A DNA stretch of 64,000 nt from Warburgia ugandensis (GCA_035236585.1 CP141127.1:50296001-50360000), one strand, 5' to 3'. Positions 13,623-26,905 are shown, numbered from the stretch's first letter. Notes: generated from the letters alone by a model not told the origin. Program-made: numbers and translations.

Positions 13623-16600
13623 TGTGATGACTTGGGTTTTTAGTAAAACATTATATAAATATTTTGCAAGTTCAGGGCCCTAAGTGGAAAAAAAAAAAAA
13701 TCACAAACAATATAGCAAAAATTCTTTTCTTTTAAATTCATTTGCAACAAAACCCAAGTCTCACCTCAATGAACATAATACACATAGACATTTTTTATAA
13801 AATAAAATTTTAATGAATAATAGGAATCATCTAGTAGATCACTTTACACAGCCCCTGTATTATAATTACAATCAATTGTCCAAATACAAAGTACATGGTC
13901 TGGTTTCACAATCTTCAAAGAAGATACCCTGATCAATCTGGTAGCATCTGGGCTCTTTAAGCTATACGTCCTCAAGTTTCCTTCCATGTATCTGAGATAT
14001 TGTAAACATTCAAACATTTACAATACCTCAACAAGTTATGATTGGTAGGGGATACAAGAATATAATACTTCATTAATACAAGAATACGATATCTCATTCA
14101 CCATTCTATCATGTTTACCCATTCTTGGACCATCTCATCATAGAGTACATACAGCATTTGTGTAGTATAGGATAAACCCATTAAAATAGTGAAAATACTC
14201 AAAATTTGTTCCATCCCCTAGCTATACTCCCACTTAGAAGATCAATATTCAGCCAAAACTCATATGGGGATTTTCACTTGAGGAACTCATGTACTTCATC
14301 ATACTTGGCATCTCATCATGACATGGCGTTTCACTATGCCTATCATATGTGTATCATAATGCAAAATCATCAAGGACTATTATGCTGCAGTCTCAACCTA
14401 TACAACGCGCCAGAATAACTGCATAATAATAGACTGATACCAACTGTGGAAATAACAAAATCCATGTCCACATGGGCAAGGACCATGACTACCATAGTGG
14501 TGGCCTTCCCATGATTTCCCCACCCAACTTTTAGCCTCTCTTTAGGCACAGTATCCATCATATCATATATTTTAGGAAGTGAGTTGCCAAACCCTCATAA
14601 CTTCCCTAGCATAGCATCCCCAAGCCTAGGCCTGCGTAAAACAAAATCACAAGCCAACATGCTTATATGTAAAATACATTGTACATATCAGACAATGTGT
14701 CTGTTTAACTAAGGCTGCAAAATTTTCTATGTCCTATTCTTAGGGTTTCCTTAGTCCACACATCTCACTAATTTCTCATCTTTTGTTTGGATTAGTTGGA
14801 TGGATCATGGGGTTGGATCACTTGGTTGGATCATTTGCTTGGATCATTATTGTTCTAAGGTACTACAGGTATACTTATATCATGAAGTTCTATACTTCTA
14901 GACAAAAGATCCTCTGTGTGTATATATATATATATACACACACATGAATCTTTAATACATTCTTATACATTCACCCACCTCAATCATGACCTTGATTCTC
15001 ATACATCTGTCAAACCATACACATAAAGTTATTCCTTTATACAAGTATTCTTTCTACATGTATTTGAGTTATCCTATGAAGGATGCCCTAATTTTCCTTG
15101 AATCATATATGATCAAGGTTTCAAACTTTCTATGCTAACAAACCTATACTATAAGTAAAATCACACAACAATAATATACTCTACATTGTATTCCTTTCCT
15201 TTAGTTGTTTTTGATCATTCAAGATCTCTCTTGGATCTTGCCAGATCATCCTTATCTTGCTTACAATTTTTATTAGTGTTAGATAATTTTCAAACCTTTT
15301 ATGCTCTTATTATTATTATTTCTCAACCAATTAGTGTTTTACTAGATTGAGGGTAACTTATTCATTCTTAATTCTAAACAGCTCCTCTTATTTCCAATTG
15401 ACCAAGGTTTTACTAGTTACATGTCATTCCCAACGTCGTTAATTCAATCCTCATGTGAGGAGGAATTTAGACCTCAACAAACATCAGCAAAAGGTGGAGG
15501 AATAGCGAAGCTCATTAGATACCCCCTTAACCACAATGAATAATATGCAAGGGCATAACCTTAGCTCAACCTTTAATAAGGTCCTATGAGCTTATAACCC
15601 TAAGTTTTATTTCTACTTGATTTTAATTAATTCCAAGAACATATACTATGTCATTCATTGATGTTTATTATGCTCTTATTTTGGGCCAAGAAAATGGAAA
15701 ATCCACCCCTTATATTGTTCTACTAACTATAGCCTTTATTATGATTATTTCTCATGATGTACATGTGTATTTTGTGAAGTCCAACTATATTTCATTGATT
15801 ACCCCTTTTAAGATATTTTTCATAACTCTACTAATGTAAAGGAAATTAAAAGAAATTACATAAATAAATATAAATCTCAGCAATTTGAAGACAATCATTC
15901 TAGAATTGAAAATTTGACATGAATTAAATTTGCTAATAAAACAATTAACTAGAATATTAACAACATTTTAATCTAAGAAATTAAAGAAAATTATACTAAA
16001 ATTAGAAACTTGACATGGATCATAATTAAATCAAATATACTATTAAAGACCATTAACTAAGCATATGATCAATTTATCCTTATGATCCAACCATTTGATT
16101 TATCCATCTTTTAGATCTAGGGTTAATATTCCATTAAGAGTACAACCCTTGATCTTTCATGTTTTTTATTGATCCAACATCTCTAATAACATGATATTAG
16201 CCTTAAATCGTCACTTTTATAGGTCCATCTGGCCTGATCATTCTTGATCTTCTAGTTCAAGAGGATCCATTGGGATTTTTCATGATCATTTTTACTTTCA
16301 ATGGTCTAAACTTTAACTTAGTTTATGTCAGTCCAATCCAACCATCCCCATGATGATTTATCATCATTATATCCTTAATGGATCCAAACCCTCACTTCTG
16401 ATCACCCCAGATCCACTTGATTAAGGGTGTTAGTAGGTGTATTTTTAATTAACAAAAAGTTTTAATGATTAAAATATTATTTTTATGGGTTCAATATGTT
16501 CCCCTCTTCAAGATCTATTCATAGAATCTTCTTGATAAAAAATTAGACTTAAAATGAGTGAAGAATTTCGTTTTTAATTTAACCATTTTCAATGGATGAT

Positions 16601-18285
16601 CTTAATTCTGAATATTTTGATCAATTTAACTAATCTAAAGGCTTTGAAATTCTACTATGATCATTGATCCTAAGGTTTTGACATGTCATAGATCCATCCA
16701 TTGGATTAGATTTCCATTTTAACATCAATTTGATCATGATCCACTACTGTTGGAACTAACTTTAAAATTTATTTCATATAAATTGAATTAAAAACCCTAA
16801 TATCATTATTTCATTATATTCTGCACAATACAAGGAATCTATAACTTCTTTCTAATCTAAAATCTGAGCTAAATTGAGCTCTCAATTAAAGAAATAAGAT
16901 TTCAGTACATAAATAAATGGTTTAGATCATGTATGAGGAATGTGACAAAATAGAGGGCGGCTCGTGTCATGTTACCATTGTTTATCAGTGAACTAGGAGC
17001 GGTGACTGGTGATAGGAGAGATGGTCTAGATCTAGACCATCGGATCACCCATCATCTGATCTTCCTCTTCTCTTAAGATCGAGAGCCCAAATTTCATCTC
17101 CTAAGGTTTTTGGGCCCTAGGAAACCATCCAATAGCTCAAAAGTTGCCTCTAAGCTATGAATGGATGGGATCTCAACCCTTCATGCTAGATCCGTCGTTT
17201 TCGACGGATCAACGGCCGAGGAGATCCAAAGGAGGCCGGAAAACACCGTGGGAAAGCTGGAATGTAAAGAGGAGAGGTATTTAGGCTTACCTGGTCCAAT
17301 TCAGTGAGGAGACGTTCACCAGAGAGGGAGAAATTATGCTGAAGAAGGAGAAGAAGACCACAAAGAAACCCTAGCTTCTGGAAACGCCAAAATCTTTGGT
17401 GTTGGCGCTAAAGAAGGAGGGTAAACATGGGGGAAACATAGATCCCCCATCTCTTCTTCATTTTAACGTAGTAAGATCACTGTTTAACAGTGAGAGTGGC
17501 TGGAATAACCTAAAAGTTCCACCAGAGACGTTACCTAGTACCGAAGAAAACTTTCATTGGATCATCAAGAAACCTTAGGGATTTTGTAGATCAACCCATT
17601 ACAAACAAATCCAACTATGAAGATCTGTGTGTGAGCTAGGATTTGGGGGCATTGTAGGGGACCTCATGAAGAACAATAAGAAGATTTTTGGGAATTTTTA
17701 TGGGCTATTTATGGGGATTTTTGAATTTTCCATGATCACATGTCATAATTATGTTTCATTTCTCTTTATTATTAAATTGTCATTGGATTCCCACTACCAC
17801 CTCCTCTACTAGCAGCTAGTAGTGGTTTGACTCATGATGGCAGTCTTCCAGACCATTGGCCCACCTTGTGGGCCTGACATAGTTGTGAAAAGACTGATTT
17901 GCCCTTTTAATTCCAAAAATGGAGAAAAATAGAGTTTATTCCTATGAACTCAGAATTGAGTGTACTTAGTGGCATTGGAATCATATTTCTAAATGCATTT
18001 TAAATATTAATATTTTAGATCTCGATTATGGGTAAAATTACCATTTTACCCTTTTATTCATAAAAATAGGAAAAATTAGGGAATTTTCATTTTAACTCGG
18101 AATTGAATGTACTTAGTGTCATTTCGATCAGTTTTTCAAGTATATTCATAATTTATAAGTTTCAAATTATGTTTTAATCTCTATAAAAATAGAATTTCCA
18201 ATAACCTAATATTCCAACCCAAAATTCTGAAAATTCAGACTAAATTAATTTTCTCAATCAATTTACAAAGATTGGGGTTATTACA
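13623..18285 (-). mobile_element. Family B long LTR (3' LTR of the minus-strand element)
   Basis: On the minus strand it begins TGTAATAACCCC at 18285, directly after a polypurine tract, and ends ...AAGTCATCACA at 13623, a length of about 4.66 kb. In order it holds U3, TATAAATAG-like box (17705-17712), a donor CCAG|GTAAGCC at 17291/17290, a long AT-rich non-coding stretch (about 17290 to 14720) that I read as an intron, a possible acceptor TTTTGCAG (~14720), then the LTR second exon homologous to 21500-22615. There is an AATAAA-type signal near its end (~13800). No protein is coded. The frames at 14206-14561 are in the LTR tail and recur in other copies only as repeat sequence. Confidence 0.65.
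14914..14944. repeat. Alternating GT/TA/AC palindromic microsatellite
   Basis: A run of TG/TA/CA steps (TGTGTGTATATATATATATA followed by TACACACACA) forms a perfect self-complementary purine-pyrimidine alternation inside the putative LTR intron. Confidence 0.8.
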
Positions 18286-20285
18286 ATCTTCCCCCCTTAT
18301 AATAATTTCATCCTCGAAACTTGCATTTCAACTTACTTATGAGTTTTTATTAACTCATTCTTAAGTTTGCTCATGTGGCCTTGCCACTTAAGGAAACCTC
18401 TATTTCCTTTCATTCATAGTTCATATCATCTTCTCTTTCAAACGTAAAATCACATTTTTGGGTCATAAACACACATCTCACTAATAATGCTAATCCATTA
18501 ATCACTTAAGATGATTCTTGCTAGACTTTCCAAAAGAATTAATAGCTCTTAACTAAGTTATCCTTTTGTTTCAAAATCTTCTATTTCACTTGACTAGTAT
18601 ACTAAATTTCTACTCCTCATTTTCACCAATCTTTCAATACTTCATATTTTTCCATTCTAACTTCTATTGCTCATCCTCATTCCTCTTCAACTTATACAAG
18701 TTTTGACATATCTTATCTAATATATATATAGTCCTTAGACTATCTACCAAAATGACATATTGATTGGATTCTATAATTTCAACTATTATTCTTTATAACA
18801 ATCTTCCAATATTTGGAAGTAATTTATCTCTTCTTGGTTCATGTACTCAATGATAAGATTATACTAAAAGAATGACCTTATAATATGCTATAACATTAGT
18901 AAGAGATAAATTTTCTATAACTATCAAAGTCATTTCACAATTCATTTTCATCTCCAATGTTTGTTGGGTCAACTTCCATATCATCCTTAGAATTTATATG
19001 ACCCTAAACCTTATTCCCTTTAGTTAATACTTATTAGATAGATGATAAGTGTTGTAAAAGTTTAGCATATACTCTATAATTGCTCGTCATTTTTTTATAT
19101 CAATTCCATATATCATTACCAATTCATTTAATATATTTCATTCTCTACAAATTCATGAATATCATTTATCCAACTCATATAACTCAAAATTTGTTTTGAT
19201 TTCATACTATTATTTTTCATTTCTAACTCCCCATTGATGGTAATAGGTTGGAAATAACTCATCCATGTGGAGTAAAAGATACTTAATATCATTTATGCAT
19301 AATCTCATTGATCCTTCATTCTTGTTTTTCTAAGAAAACTTGTTGCTCTCTAATGTAAACTTATATAATCACTTCTTTGTCTACTAATCCTTAAAATTTG
19401 TTCTTTCCACTTATTCAAATCAATTGATGTCATTTTCCTCAACTACTATAGATATTTCCTCATTCAATATTATGTTAAATTGAAAATCTCCAAAATATTT
19501 TGAAATTTCTAACCACATATTTCTCCAAAATCTAGATTCATACCTCATTCATAATCATCCTATTTGTCCAAAATTTACACTTAAGTTTAGTTGCTTATAT
19601 TTGGTTTTAGGTCTTCATTTCTCATGTTCATTTCACCATTCCTTCAAAATGTATTTTTCCTCATTATATTCCATAATTCTTTCAATATCACTAAATCTAT
19701 CATATAAATAGAATCAATATCTCTAAATTCATCATATCAATATCCCTCTAATTCTTGATAATCCTTTTGTGCCAATTTTCATGATTGATTTATCATACCA
19801 ATATAACTTCTAACTTAGTGATTTCATATTTTTTGTACCATATGTATGGAATATAATTTCTTTGTTAACCATATATTATCATGGTTTAATTATCTTTCTT
19901 AATAAGTTTGGGATTACATTTCAACATATCTAACTCTCTTCTTCCTTATCATTTTATTTTAAAGATCACCTCTTCAAGTAATATCATCTTTATTTTGATG
20001 ATTAAATTCATTTACTGATTGTCATAATACTATATATGTAGCAATTGTAACTCTTACATTTATATTTATTATTTATTATTTATTATTATTAATTTTGAAT
20101 TTTATAATAATTCTAAGGTTTCATCCTTAGTACCTATTGCTTCTTCAAATTATACTTCACCTTTCCTATCAAGGTTGAAAGTTTTCCTCCTACACCATTT
20201 CCATCATATTTTCCAATTTACCAATTCTTTCTCTTAATCTCATTTATTTCACTTAATAGTGGTTATATTTGTACTAATATTGGTG

Positions 20286-20317
<32 letters not shown>

Positions 20318-20732
20318 GTTTACAAAACTTCAAGTTAGACCTGAATATCATACATTACATCTTTATCTATTATAATGTTTTCCTTATTGATTTCTATAAC
20401 TTACTATTCCCTCTATTGGGATTCTTACTTACTAAGTAGTATTCCTAGTCCTTTCACTAAGTAATATCTACTTGTACTATACTATTCCTTCATGAGTTAA
20501 TTACATTAACTCTTTCTATACTCATCATCAACTAATGAGTTAACTCTTTCTATACTCATCCTTAAGTAATGAATCAACTCTTTCTATACTCATCCTTAAC
20601 TACTAAGTCAATTCTTTCTATACTCATTCTCAACTAAGACGTTCCTATTTCTCATCTTCAACTTGGATTGTCGTAATCATATTGGACATAAAGGGGCCTG
20701 CAAGTGACTAGATGAAATGCTCTGATACCAAT
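18286..20732 (-). mobile_element. Non-coding interior of the family B element with PBS and PPT
   Basis: On the minus strand the interior starts after a two-base spacer with TGGTATCAGAGC (plus 20719-20730), the primer site complementary to the 3' end of initiator tRNA-Met. It ends with TTCGAGGATGAAATT and the polypurine tract AAGGGGGGAAGA (plus ~18287-18299) directly before the LTR start. The 2.4 kb between them is extremely A/T-rich with no frame over 60 residues and no gag or pol motif. It is therefore a non-autonomous (LARD-like) Ty3/gypsy derivative, or one whose coding part was lost. Confidence 0.7.
20719..20730 (-). promoter_or_regulatory. Primer binding site, tRNA-iMet type
   Basis: Plus-strand GCTCTGATACCA is the complement of TGGTATCAGAGC. 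It lies two bases from the LTR end (20733), the same spacing as in the family A element at 43966-43979. Confidence 0.85.
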
Positions 20733-21395
20733 TACGATGGCCCGAGTTTTTAGTAAAACATTCTATAGATATTTTGCAAGTACAGGGCCCTTAGTGGTAA
20801 AAAAATTTCACAAACAATGTAGCAAAAATTCTTTTCTTTTAAATTCATTTGCAAAACAACCTAAGTCTCACCTCAATATACATAATACACATAGACATTT
20901 TTTATAAAATAAAATTTTATTGAATACCAGGAATCATCATCTAGTAGTTCACTTTACACAGCACCTGTATTATAATTACAATCCATTGTCCAAATACAAA
21001 GTACATAGCCTGGTTTCATAATCTTCAAAGAAGATACCCTAATTAGTTTGGTAGTGTTTGGGCTCTTCAAGCTATACATCCTCAAGTCTCCTTCCCTGTA
21101 TCTGAGATATTGTAAACAATCAAACATTTACAATATCTAAGCAAGCTATGCTTGGTAGGGGATACAAGAATATAATACTCATTAATACAAGAATAGGATA
21201 TCTCATTCATCATTCTATCATGTTTACCCATTCAGGGGCCGTCTCATCGTAGAGTACATACATCATTTATATAGTAAAGGGTAAACCCATTAAAATAGTG
21301 AAAATACTCAAAATTTGTTCCTTCCCTTGGCTTTCCACTTAGGAGATCAATATTCAGTCAAAACTCATATGGGGATTTTCTCACCAGGAACTCAT
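20733..21395 (-). mobile_element. Truncated family B 5' LTR (minus strand)
   Basis: Homologous to 13623-14290: the same end sequence (ACTCGGGCCATCGTA, degenerate TCACA end), AATAAA-type block and hairpin. It stops abruptly at 21395 (minus-strand TGAGTTCC), where the opposite-oriented LTR begins. Only 663 bp remain against about 4.66 kb in the 3' LTR. Confidence 0.7.
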
Positions 21396-22615
21396 GATCC
21401 AAGCAAATGATCCAACCCCATGATCCATCCAACTAATCCAATCAAATGATGAGAAATTAGTAAGATGTGTGGACTAAGGAAACCCTAAGAATAGGGCATA
21501 GAAAATATTCCAGCCTTACTTAAATAGACACATCATCTGATATGTACAACGTATTTTACATACAAGCGTGGTGGTTTGTGATTTTGTTTTATACAAGCAT
21601 AGGCTTGGGGATGCTATGCTAGAGAAGTTATGAGGGTTTGGCCACCTGCTTCCTAAAATGTATGTTATGATGGATACCATGCCCAAAGAGAGGCTAAAGG
21701 TTGGGTGGGGCAATCATGGGAAGGCCGCTACTGTGATAGCCATGGTCCTCGCCCAGGCAACCATGGATTTTATTATTTTCACAATTGGTATCAGTGGATT
21801 ATTATGCAATTATCTGGGCACACTATACGGATTTAGACTGCGGCATAGTAGTCCTTGAGTATTTTGCATTATGATGCACATATGATAGGCATAGTGAGAT
21901 GCCATGGCATGATGAGATGCCGAGTATGATGAAATACTTGAGTTCCTTGAGAGAATATCCCCATATGAGTTTTGGCTGATTATTGATCTCCTAAGCAAGA
22001 GTATATAGCATGGGGGAGGAACAAGTTTTGAGTATTTTTACTATTTTAACGGGGTTACCCTATACTACATAAATGATGTATATACTCTATGATGAGATGA
22101 TCCATGAGTGGATAAACATGATAGAATGATGACTGAGGTATGTATTCTTATAATAATAAAGTAGTATATTTTTGTATCCCCTACCAAGAATAGCTTGCTG
22201 AGATATTGTAAATGTTTGAATGTTTACAATATCTTAGATACAGGAAGGAGACTTAAGAACATAAAGGTTGAAGAATCAAAAGTTACAAGACTGATCAAGG
22301 TATTTCCCTTAAAGATTATGTAATCAGGCTATGTACTTTGTAATTTGGATTGTATTTATACAATGGATTGTAATTATAATATAGGAACTCGTGTAAAAGT
22401 GAACTACTAGATGAGTCCTTGTATTCAATAAAATTTTATTTTATACAAAATGTCTATGTATATTATGTACATTGAGGTGAGACTCGGGTTTTGTTGGAAA
22501 CAAATTTAAAAGAAAAGAATTTCTGTTGCATTGTTTGTGAAAAAATTTTACTACTAAGGACCCTATACATGCAAAATATTTATAGAATGTTTTGCTAAAA
22601 TCCTAGGTCATCACA
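21396..22615 (+). mobile_element. Family B LTR, plus strand, second part (LTR tail)
   Basis: Reverse-complement homologue of 13623-14862 and 20733-21390. It holds a possible acceptor ATATTCCAG (~21512), the GCCCAAAGAG block, the 12 bp hairpin at 22201-22234, AATAAA at 22427-22432, and the end TAGGTCATCACA (22615). It begins with GATCC, the same five bases that end the first part at 13618-13622, so 12102-13622 plus 21396-22615 reads as one LTR interrupted or rearranged at GATCC. The 66- and 62-residue frames here are not genes. Confidence 0.7.
22201..22234 (+). other. Conserved 12 bp perfect hairpin in family B LTR tail
   Basis: AGATATTGTAAA (22201-22212) and TTTACAATATCT (22223-22234) are exact complements around a 10-base loop. 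The same hairpin is at 21105-21138 (perfect) and 13995-14028 (one C/T change giving a possible G-U pair), while loop bases vary. It lies about 200 bp before the AATAAA signal. Confidence 0.75.
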
Positions 22616-23640
22616 TAATCACCCAAACTCCACCCAATGCATTTTCCATCAATAAAGTACCCATCCAATCCCTTCTATCCTGCCATGTCTCTCCTTCATC
22701 TATGATATCCCTTAGTTTTCCTTACCTTGAATGAAAGTTGTTGAGATCTTGACCTAGGCTAGTAGCTTGGGTGGTAAATGAACCCTAACCCTGGTTGAGT
22801 GACATGACTAGGTTATGTCATAAGCAGACAATGGGAAAGCACGGTGGTAGTGTGCAAGCTAGCTATTTTTGCAGAGGATTTCCTTCAAGTAACAATGCGG
22901 AGTACTTGGATGATCATGTTCTAACACATAGTTTTTGCTTTATGTGCTTTTGTTTAATTGTTCATTTGTAATTCTCTATTGTATTCATGCATTTTAATGA
23001 AATAAAGCCTCTTTCATTTTTAGTTTATGATCATGTTTCTCTTTTGCTTTTGTTCTTTAGATGCTTATGTTAAGGGTTAAGAATAATTTAGTTTTATTTA
23101 TGTTTGTTTGTTAATTAGTTTCCCTGGGCTTTAAAATGAGAAATACATATTAGAATAAGTATTTTTAAAATTAGATTATTCTAGGTTAAAAAAAAGTGGC
23201 TTAGTATTCATATTAGTATCCTAGCACTCTAAGTTTACATACATAGTGATTACTTGAAAAATAGGGATACTAGATATAGTAAAAAGACGGTAATAATATA
23301 AGAATCTTTAATAGTCAGTGCCTTAAGAAGATCAGGTATACTTGGAATAAGTATAATGCCATGCTATGAAACTAGTATTAAAAAAATATTTAAAGAGAAC
23401 TTTAAAAAGAAATATTTTCTATGTATTAGAAACATCGTGTGTCTAATTACAAAAGTAAAAATAGCCTAGATAGCTTAGTTCTTAATAGTATTGATGTCTA
23501 ATGTATTTGAGTTTGATCCCTAGGCTTAGGTTTAATTTTTAACATTTTATGTAATTTTTATGATTTTTAGAATTATAGGTAATTAATTTAGTTAAAAATT
23601 ATTTGGTTAGGTTAAAGTAATTAAAATAGATTTTTAACTA
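22616..23640 (+). repeat. AT-rich sequence, likely LTR of a tRNA-Asp/Arg-primed element
   Basis: No coding frames. It precedes the GTGGATCGACCC...primer-site region at 23664-23761, the normal position of a 5' LTR and its end. LTR start not determined. Confidence 0.35.
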
Positions 23641-23990
23641 AAATTCGATAATTATAGTCTCTGTGGATCGACCCAAACTTGTTATGTCTATGTTATAGTG
23701 GACTCATGCACCTGCAGTTATTTCTAAAACACATCATTTTTAGCACTATTGTCGAGGACTTGCAATGGATTTTTAGTTAGACTCTAGGTTAGTTACTTTA
23801 ATACTAGACATTGATTCTAAGGTTGCATTCATTTTAGTTGCCTTTTGCATTTTATTTTCATTATTCTTATGAAGTTTTGGGTTCTCACTTTTATATTTAT
23901 TTTTTTTTCAGGAATTTGGAGTGAGAATTGAAGGAAATTAGGATAGTTTATAATTTTTATCCTAAATGAATCATAGTGAGGACAAGAATA
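23641..23990 (+). mobile_element. 5' end of an Athila/Tat-like gypsy element (decayed PBS region)
   Basis: CTCTGTGGATCGACCC (23660s) and, 65 bp later, TAGCACTATTGTCGAGGACT (23741-23760) match the usual plant layout of GTGGATCGACAC... followed by TGGCGCCGTTGTCGGGGACT, a tRNA-Asp/Arg-type primer region. The five differences over this stretch are all transitions (G to A or C to T), as expected of old methylated DNA. No gag follows in frame. Confidence 0.55.
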
Positions 23991-24700
23991 TATTTTATTA
24001 ATTAAAATTTATTCAAATTAAAGGGTTTGTAACAATATAGGTCAAGGGTGGGCCATCCTAGCTAGGAAGAGGAGGTGGCATGTACATGGACCCTCCCCTA
24101 TACAAGAAGGCTTTATCTAGGACTGAGATATAAGCTATCTTAACTTCTTTACATTTCCTAGCATTAAGATTGCATTTAATTTAGTTTACATTTTTTTTTA
24201 TAGTGTAATTCATATAGTGTGCATCCTATTACATGTTGCATTATACTTAGGACCTTGCATTAGTCAAAACCTATTTAACAAGAATAGCCTAAGTTTGTTA
24301 TAACCTAAGGATGTAGGATGTAAGGATTATAGTGTCCAGTTTGTTGAGGCCCTGATCCCTTATTAGATAGCTTATGGGTAGTTACATTAGTTTACTGCTT
24401 TTTCCTACATAATTAGGAAACATTTAATTGCTTTAAGATGTGGCATATGTTGATCAATCTGTCATGGGACTATGCTTAATTGAGTATTAAATTGCATGTG
24501 CATCTTCATAGCATCATGATTATTATCATCTCTTCCACTAAGGTAAAATAACTCAATGTACTCTAAACAAATTGATCTTAGCTATGGATGGAAATTTCAC
24601 TTATATTAGAAGTATACATGTAAATTCATGTGAATCTTATGAATGAATGTATTACTTGTAGATAATCCATGATAGATTTATATAGGTCAAGCCCCCATTT
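23991..24700. other. Unassigned AT-rich sequence between two retroelement remnants
   Basis: No frame over 60 residues and no motif recognised. The part near 24020-24110 is locally GC-richer (GGTGGGCC, GAGGAGGTGGCATG) but gives no readable protein. Confidence 0.3.
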
Positions 24701-24714
24701 ATGAGTTTTTAATA

Positions 24715-26880
24715 ATGCTATTCGGGTTGATGAATGTCCCTACAACATTCATGGACTTGATGAATTGGGTGTTCAAAGACTTCTTGGACATGTTTGTGAT
24801 TGTTTTCTTCAATGATATCCTCCTCTCTACCTTAGCAGTGTTGAGGAGCATCTGAGCACTTGAGGATTGTGTTGGGCCAATGTGAGCACAGCAGTTGTAT
24901 GCCAAATTCTCAAAGTGGGAATTTTGGTTGGACCAAGTTCATTTCCTTAGACATATTATGTCCAAATATGGGGTTACAATAAATCCTTGGAAGGTAGAGG
25001 CACTAGCTAACTTGGAGGAGCCCAAGACTACGACTGAGGTGCACAACTTTCTATGTCTTACAAGCTTTACAGATGATTCATAAAAGGATACTACTACATC
25101 ATGCAACCATTGACCACATTTAAAAAGAAGGATAAGAAGTTTGTATGGATAAATGATTGTGAGAGAAGCTTCCAAGGGTTGAAGGAGAAGCTCATGTCTG
25201 TACATGTTCTACCCTTACCAGAGGGTATATGTGGTTTTGCACTATACAGGATGCCTTAGGAAAGGGGTTGGGGTGTGTTCTCATGTAGAATGGTAGGGTG
25301 ATTGCACATGCCTCTACACAGCTAAAGAAGCATGAGCAAAACCACCCCACTCATGATTTTGAGCTTCTTGCCATCATGTTTGCTTTTAAGATTTAGAGGC
25401 ATTATCTATACGAGGAGAAGTTTGATGCCTTTACAAATCACAAATCCTCAAGTACATATTCACATAAAGTGACCTCAATATGAGACAGAGGTGCTTGATA
25501 GAGTACTTAAAAGACTTTGACTTTACCATTCAGTATTATTTGAGTAAAGCCAACGTGGTCACAAATGCACTCAGCAGGAAGTCTAGTGGTATGGTTACTA
25601 GCATTACCATTCACTCTACATTCTTAGATGAGATTTTATAAGCACATTAGTTGTGCATGAAGACTTAGATTTTGTGTGAGAAGGATGGTTTTGAGAAGGG
25701 AACCAATGGTGGAATAAAGTTCCATGATAGGTTAGTCATACCAATCACTATAGGATTAAGACAAGAGTTGTTGAAGGCAACTCACCATTCTAAATTTGCT
25801 ATGCATCCAAGGGGCACTAAGATGTACCAAGATATGAGAAGGCAGTTTTGGTCGCATGGGATGAAGAACAATAGAGGAGATACTCTGGCTCGATGAATGA
25901 CATGTCAATGGGTTAAGGCAAAGCACCAAAGACCCATAGGATTATTATAGATCTAGAGCTTTTAGTTTAGAAGTGGGACCACATGAGTATGGATTTTGTG
26001 GTTGGACTATTCCAAACTTTCAAGGGGCACTATGTATTTGGGTCATTATGGATCAACTGACCAAGTCGGCTCATTTCCTATTGATTCAACAAAGGCAATC
26101 ACTAGGGGTCTGGCCAAGCTATATATTAAGGAGATAGGGAGCTTACATGGTGTTCCATTGGTGATCATCTCAGATAGGGATAGTAGGTTTACTCCTCATT
26201 TTGGCAAAATTTGCAGGAGGTACTAGGCACTTATATGTGTTTTAGCACAACATTTCATCCATAGACTAACAGTCAACTTAAGAGGACTATTTAGATGTCA
26301 TAAAAAATGCTAAGAGCTTGCACACTACTGGAAGGGTTGTTGGGACAAGCATATTCCATTAGTAAAGTTCACATACAATAGCAAGTAACACTCTAGCATC
26401 GGAATGGCACTATACCAAGCACACTATGGAAGGTTGTGCCATACACAAAGGTGTTGGAGTAACATAGGGGAGACTGATTCAGAGGCATCTATCAGAAGAG
26501 CTATGCTAACCTAAGGAGGAAAGATCTCAAGTTTTAGATTGGGGACCACATCTTTGTAAAGGTGTCTCTAACCAAGGAAGTAATGTGATTCAGGGCAAAG
26601 GGCAAGCTAAGCCTAGATTCATGGATCCATTTATGATTCTTATGAGGATAGGTATAGTGGCTAACAGATTAGTGCTCCCTCCCTACACACGTCTTAAATC
26701 TGATACCAGTTAAACTATAGCCAAATCTCATATTTTAGGACTGGTCAGTATAGTACTAGACAGGAAGGACAAGACCTTTCTAAATCCCGCTCATATAGGT
26801 TTTATGGCAACAACATCTGATTAAGGAGGCCACTTGGGAGGTCAAGAGTGAGATTAGACAAAAGTTCTTGAAATTGTTTT
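24715..26880 (+). pseudogene. pol: Chromovirus-like Ty3/gypsy pol (RT, RNase H, integrase, C-terminal tail), broken
   Basis: Reading through many stops and frame changes, the domains come in gypsy order. Reverse transcriptase: [20 protein letters not shown] (24715 on) and the catalytic box as VFFNDIL (24805-24825), where the first Asp of the usual F-x-D-D is Asn. Connection: LYAKFSKWEFWLDQVHFL (24890s). RNase [21 protein letters not shown]-like (~25290-25360) and a DFTIQYY...ANVVTNALSRKS end (~25520-25585). Integrase: HHSKFAMHPRGTKMYQDM zinc finger (25780-25850), MDFVVG (~25988) and HGVP...[11 protein letters not shown] (26145-26200). Tail: VLWQQHLIKEATWEVKSE-like (~26800-26860), the chromodomain-type end. 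Upstream gag and 5' LTR are missing. Not functional. Confidence 0.85.
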
Positions 26881-26905
26881 GACTACATGCACTTCACACT
26901 AGTTC

